From NCBI RefSeq assembly GCF_028736035.1, contig NZ_CP117866.1, positions 434,001 to 498,000 on the forward strand: a DNA stretch of 64,000 nucleotides, written 5' to 3'. The DNA comes from Streptomyces sp. T12. GTDB lineage: Bacteria; Actinomycetota; Actinomycetes; Streptomycetales; Streptomycetaceae. The position numbers and the translations under genes were made by a program. Of the stretch, positions 63,501 to 64,000 are shown in pieces. Numbering within the stretch: position 1 is the stretch's first letter; each line of letters opens with the position of its first letter. A model generated the notes under the pieces. That model was not told the origin of the DNA. It searched no databases and saw only the letters and a program-made list of their open reading frames with translations.

Positions 63501-64000
63501 AGCAAGGCCGTACAGGTTGGCCAGCCCGTACAGGTTGCCGGAGTTGACGCCGCCGCTCGCCACAGCAGCGGCGTGTGCCTTGGTGAACTGGAGGATGCTG
63601 GCGTCCAGCACTGCCGGGTCGCGCTGGAGCTCGAAGCTGCGGTGCAGCGCCGTGCCGAGGAGGCTGCGGTAGACCTGCAAGCCTTCGTGGTAGTCGTCCG
63701 GCACGGCCGCGACGATGCGCCGCCAGAGCCTGACCACTGCGGTGATCGTTTCCGGGTTCGGAATGTCGAGTGCCTGATTCAGCAGATCGGTCGCTGCGCC
63801 CACGGACGCCACGGCGATGTTCGGCAGCAGTTCCGGAATCGGCTCGATCTCTGCCAGGAAGCACGGTACGAGGAGTTCGACGCACCTGTGCAGATCCTCT
63901 GTGCCTTGCCCCTCAGGTAACGCCAGGTGCCGGAACCAGTGCAGATAGCCCAGGGAGATATACGCGTCCATCGGAGCCGTGGGGCCGAGGGCCCGAGCCA
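60522..64000 (-). CDS. Second TPR-CHAT protein, N-terminus outside window
   Basis: At least 1,159 residues are encoded, and the frame stays open to the window edge (before Met at 63971 it reads ARALGPTAP), so the start lies beyond. The long TPR array has repeated units such as HRFERTGDESALDEAVELLR, RFEHTKAREDIDEAITAYG and RYELAGDIDDLNAAVTALRR. The C-terminal CHAT domain has His in AHFACHGAVHGDD (about 60937-60960) and Cys in AYLSACVTALTGS (about 60810). A TTA codon lies at 63920-63918 (ALPEG). It differs from the CHAT protein at 56452 by much more regular TPRs. It points toward the first CHAT operon (convergent). Confidence 0.85.
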   Translation of the reverse strand, partial: ARALGPTAPMDAYISLGYLHWFRHLALPEGQGTEDLHRCVELLVPCFLAEIEPIPELLPNIAVASVGAATDLLNQALDIPNPETITAVVRLWRRIVAAVPDDYHEGLQVYRSLLGTALHRSFELQRDPAVLDASILQFTKAHAAAVASGGVNSGNLYGLANLYGLAAALLTRYNVYGVGKDLTDAAASLEEAVDAGPAERTDPEVLFQVGLRLLQLFEQSQSHDRLDSAIKLLRATLDATPPALEATSVRAYALSRGLVARFELTGATRDLEEVIAAARKGLIPDPEGHVAATLALALVTRFDGGGDPDDVEEAVRLTAPLVERSPHETPARPAYMHTRGIALRARYELAGDIDDLNAAVTALRRCIQAQSSPLPVHLASLGQTLRHRFERTGDESALDEAVELLRDGIEAAVDDSNEAAIYRSSLGLCLLHRHVRTQDPATLDEAIDILRQALQDLPEKHANRPRFHGNLGNALSRRFEHTKAREDIDEAITAYGAALRVTPLAHQRDRALHEGNRGAALIFRYELTGQEADLDQAISDLYQASAVTPVDQPEGAVLLGNLGRALTARHAVTSREDDRHEAVSVLSRAAQAPSAPAWWRIQAAKGAAWLTAEQDPVLAAELLAGAVDLLPELASQSLHRTDQQEQLSNFSRLTDDAVALALTAGETTSKGGTGAQDYAVKALRLVETGRAVILGHALNTRSDLTLLRASHPELAGKLADLSKRMNQAATSVPPSIRPDTADDRHVLSAEFAATLDAIRSLDGFTSFLQPPESADDLRAEAEQGPVVFFNISSHRCDALLVTGEKVTHLPLPALTQNALFDMVGTFHEALPRTTADADRRERRDAQHTLSGVLRQLWDIAVGPTLDALGFTGPPASGENWPRVWWAPGGILGLLPLHAAGHPPADGEHRSALERVVSSYVPTLRALRHARRRPAPLNEAGKALIVAMPFTVALSELPHAQAESLVVRDRTPRPVVLTGSTSPRELAETLLDPANAPAHLPTKARVLEELADASIAHFACHGAVHGDDPFLSQLFLEDFARDPLNVASLASAHLDHADLAYLSACVTALTGSAKLVNESIHLTTAFQLLGFRQVIGTLWPIQDRMAVEVADSFYRGLTTASGHLDTDRAAVALHHCVRSLRCRLPNLPLLWAGYIHTGA

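Overview
The window is high-GC actinobacterial DNA and almost certainly Streptomyces. Genes start with ATG, GTG or TTG, many are translationally coupled through ATGA or GTGA overlaps, TTA codons are rare, and the gene content (paired GH35 enzymes, sarcosine oxidase next to glyA, DUF6192, TPR-CHAT proteins) is typical of that genus. No rRNA, tRNA, CRISPR array or replication origin was seen.

Layout. 0-9.9 kb: a partial unknown gene, a MacB-type ABC transporter, a TetR repressor, a MoxR/VWA pair, an SDR and a quinone-oxidoreductase-like enzyme, a cupin, and a threonine-dehydratase-like enzyme coupled to a YheO-type regulator. 10-16.6 kb: a sugar MFS transporter, two GH35 beta-galactosidases and a LacI regulator, with a perfect palindromic operator immediately before the first start codon. 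16.6-21.3 kb: metal homeostasis, with a P1B-4-type efflux ATPase behind an ArsR-type operator and a Znu-type uptake ABC system behind a Zur-like box. 21.4-29.8 kb: an SRAP protein, a broken DUF6766 gene, the tail of a deleted serine dehydratase gene, soxGADB-glyA, and a divergent GntR regulator. 29.9-34.9 kb: a second GntR and a decaying amine-catabolism set (truncated amine oxidase, frameshifted dapA-like and aldehyde dehydrogenase genes, a stub of a flavin oxidoreductase), then an XRE regulator. 35-39.6 kb: GH43, LacI and a secreted GH5-CBM_X2 enzyme. 39.6-44.1 kb: a scar zone with half an alpha-rhamnosidase gene, half a LacI gene, a shortened DUF4097 gene, an intact amidohydrolase, a 5' stub of a dapA-like gene and a decayed phage-type integrase. 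44.1-49.5 kb: a metzincin-like protein with a small partner, then an ECF sigma factor operon. 49.7-53.3 kb: frameshifted small genes around an intact FAD oxidoreductase. 53.4-64 kb: a three-gene operon (TPR/STAND-like protein, 224-aa protein, TPR-CHAT protease-like protein) and, facing it, a second TPR-CHAT gene cut by the window end.

How the parts work together. Several blocks are coherent modules with their own regulator and visible operator: galactoside use, plant polysaccharide use, sarcosine/one-carbon use, and metal balance. The most promising candidate for an undescribed system is the CHAT operon at 53.5-59.4 kb. Its first gene carries three in-frame TTA codons, which predicts bldA-dependent expression, and an 83-bp diverged direct repeat lies on either side of it. 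Its biochemical role is unknown. Single-base indels cluster in the accessory segments while the metabolic genes between them are intact, which fits real gene decay better than random sequencing error, although raw reads would be needed to settle that.
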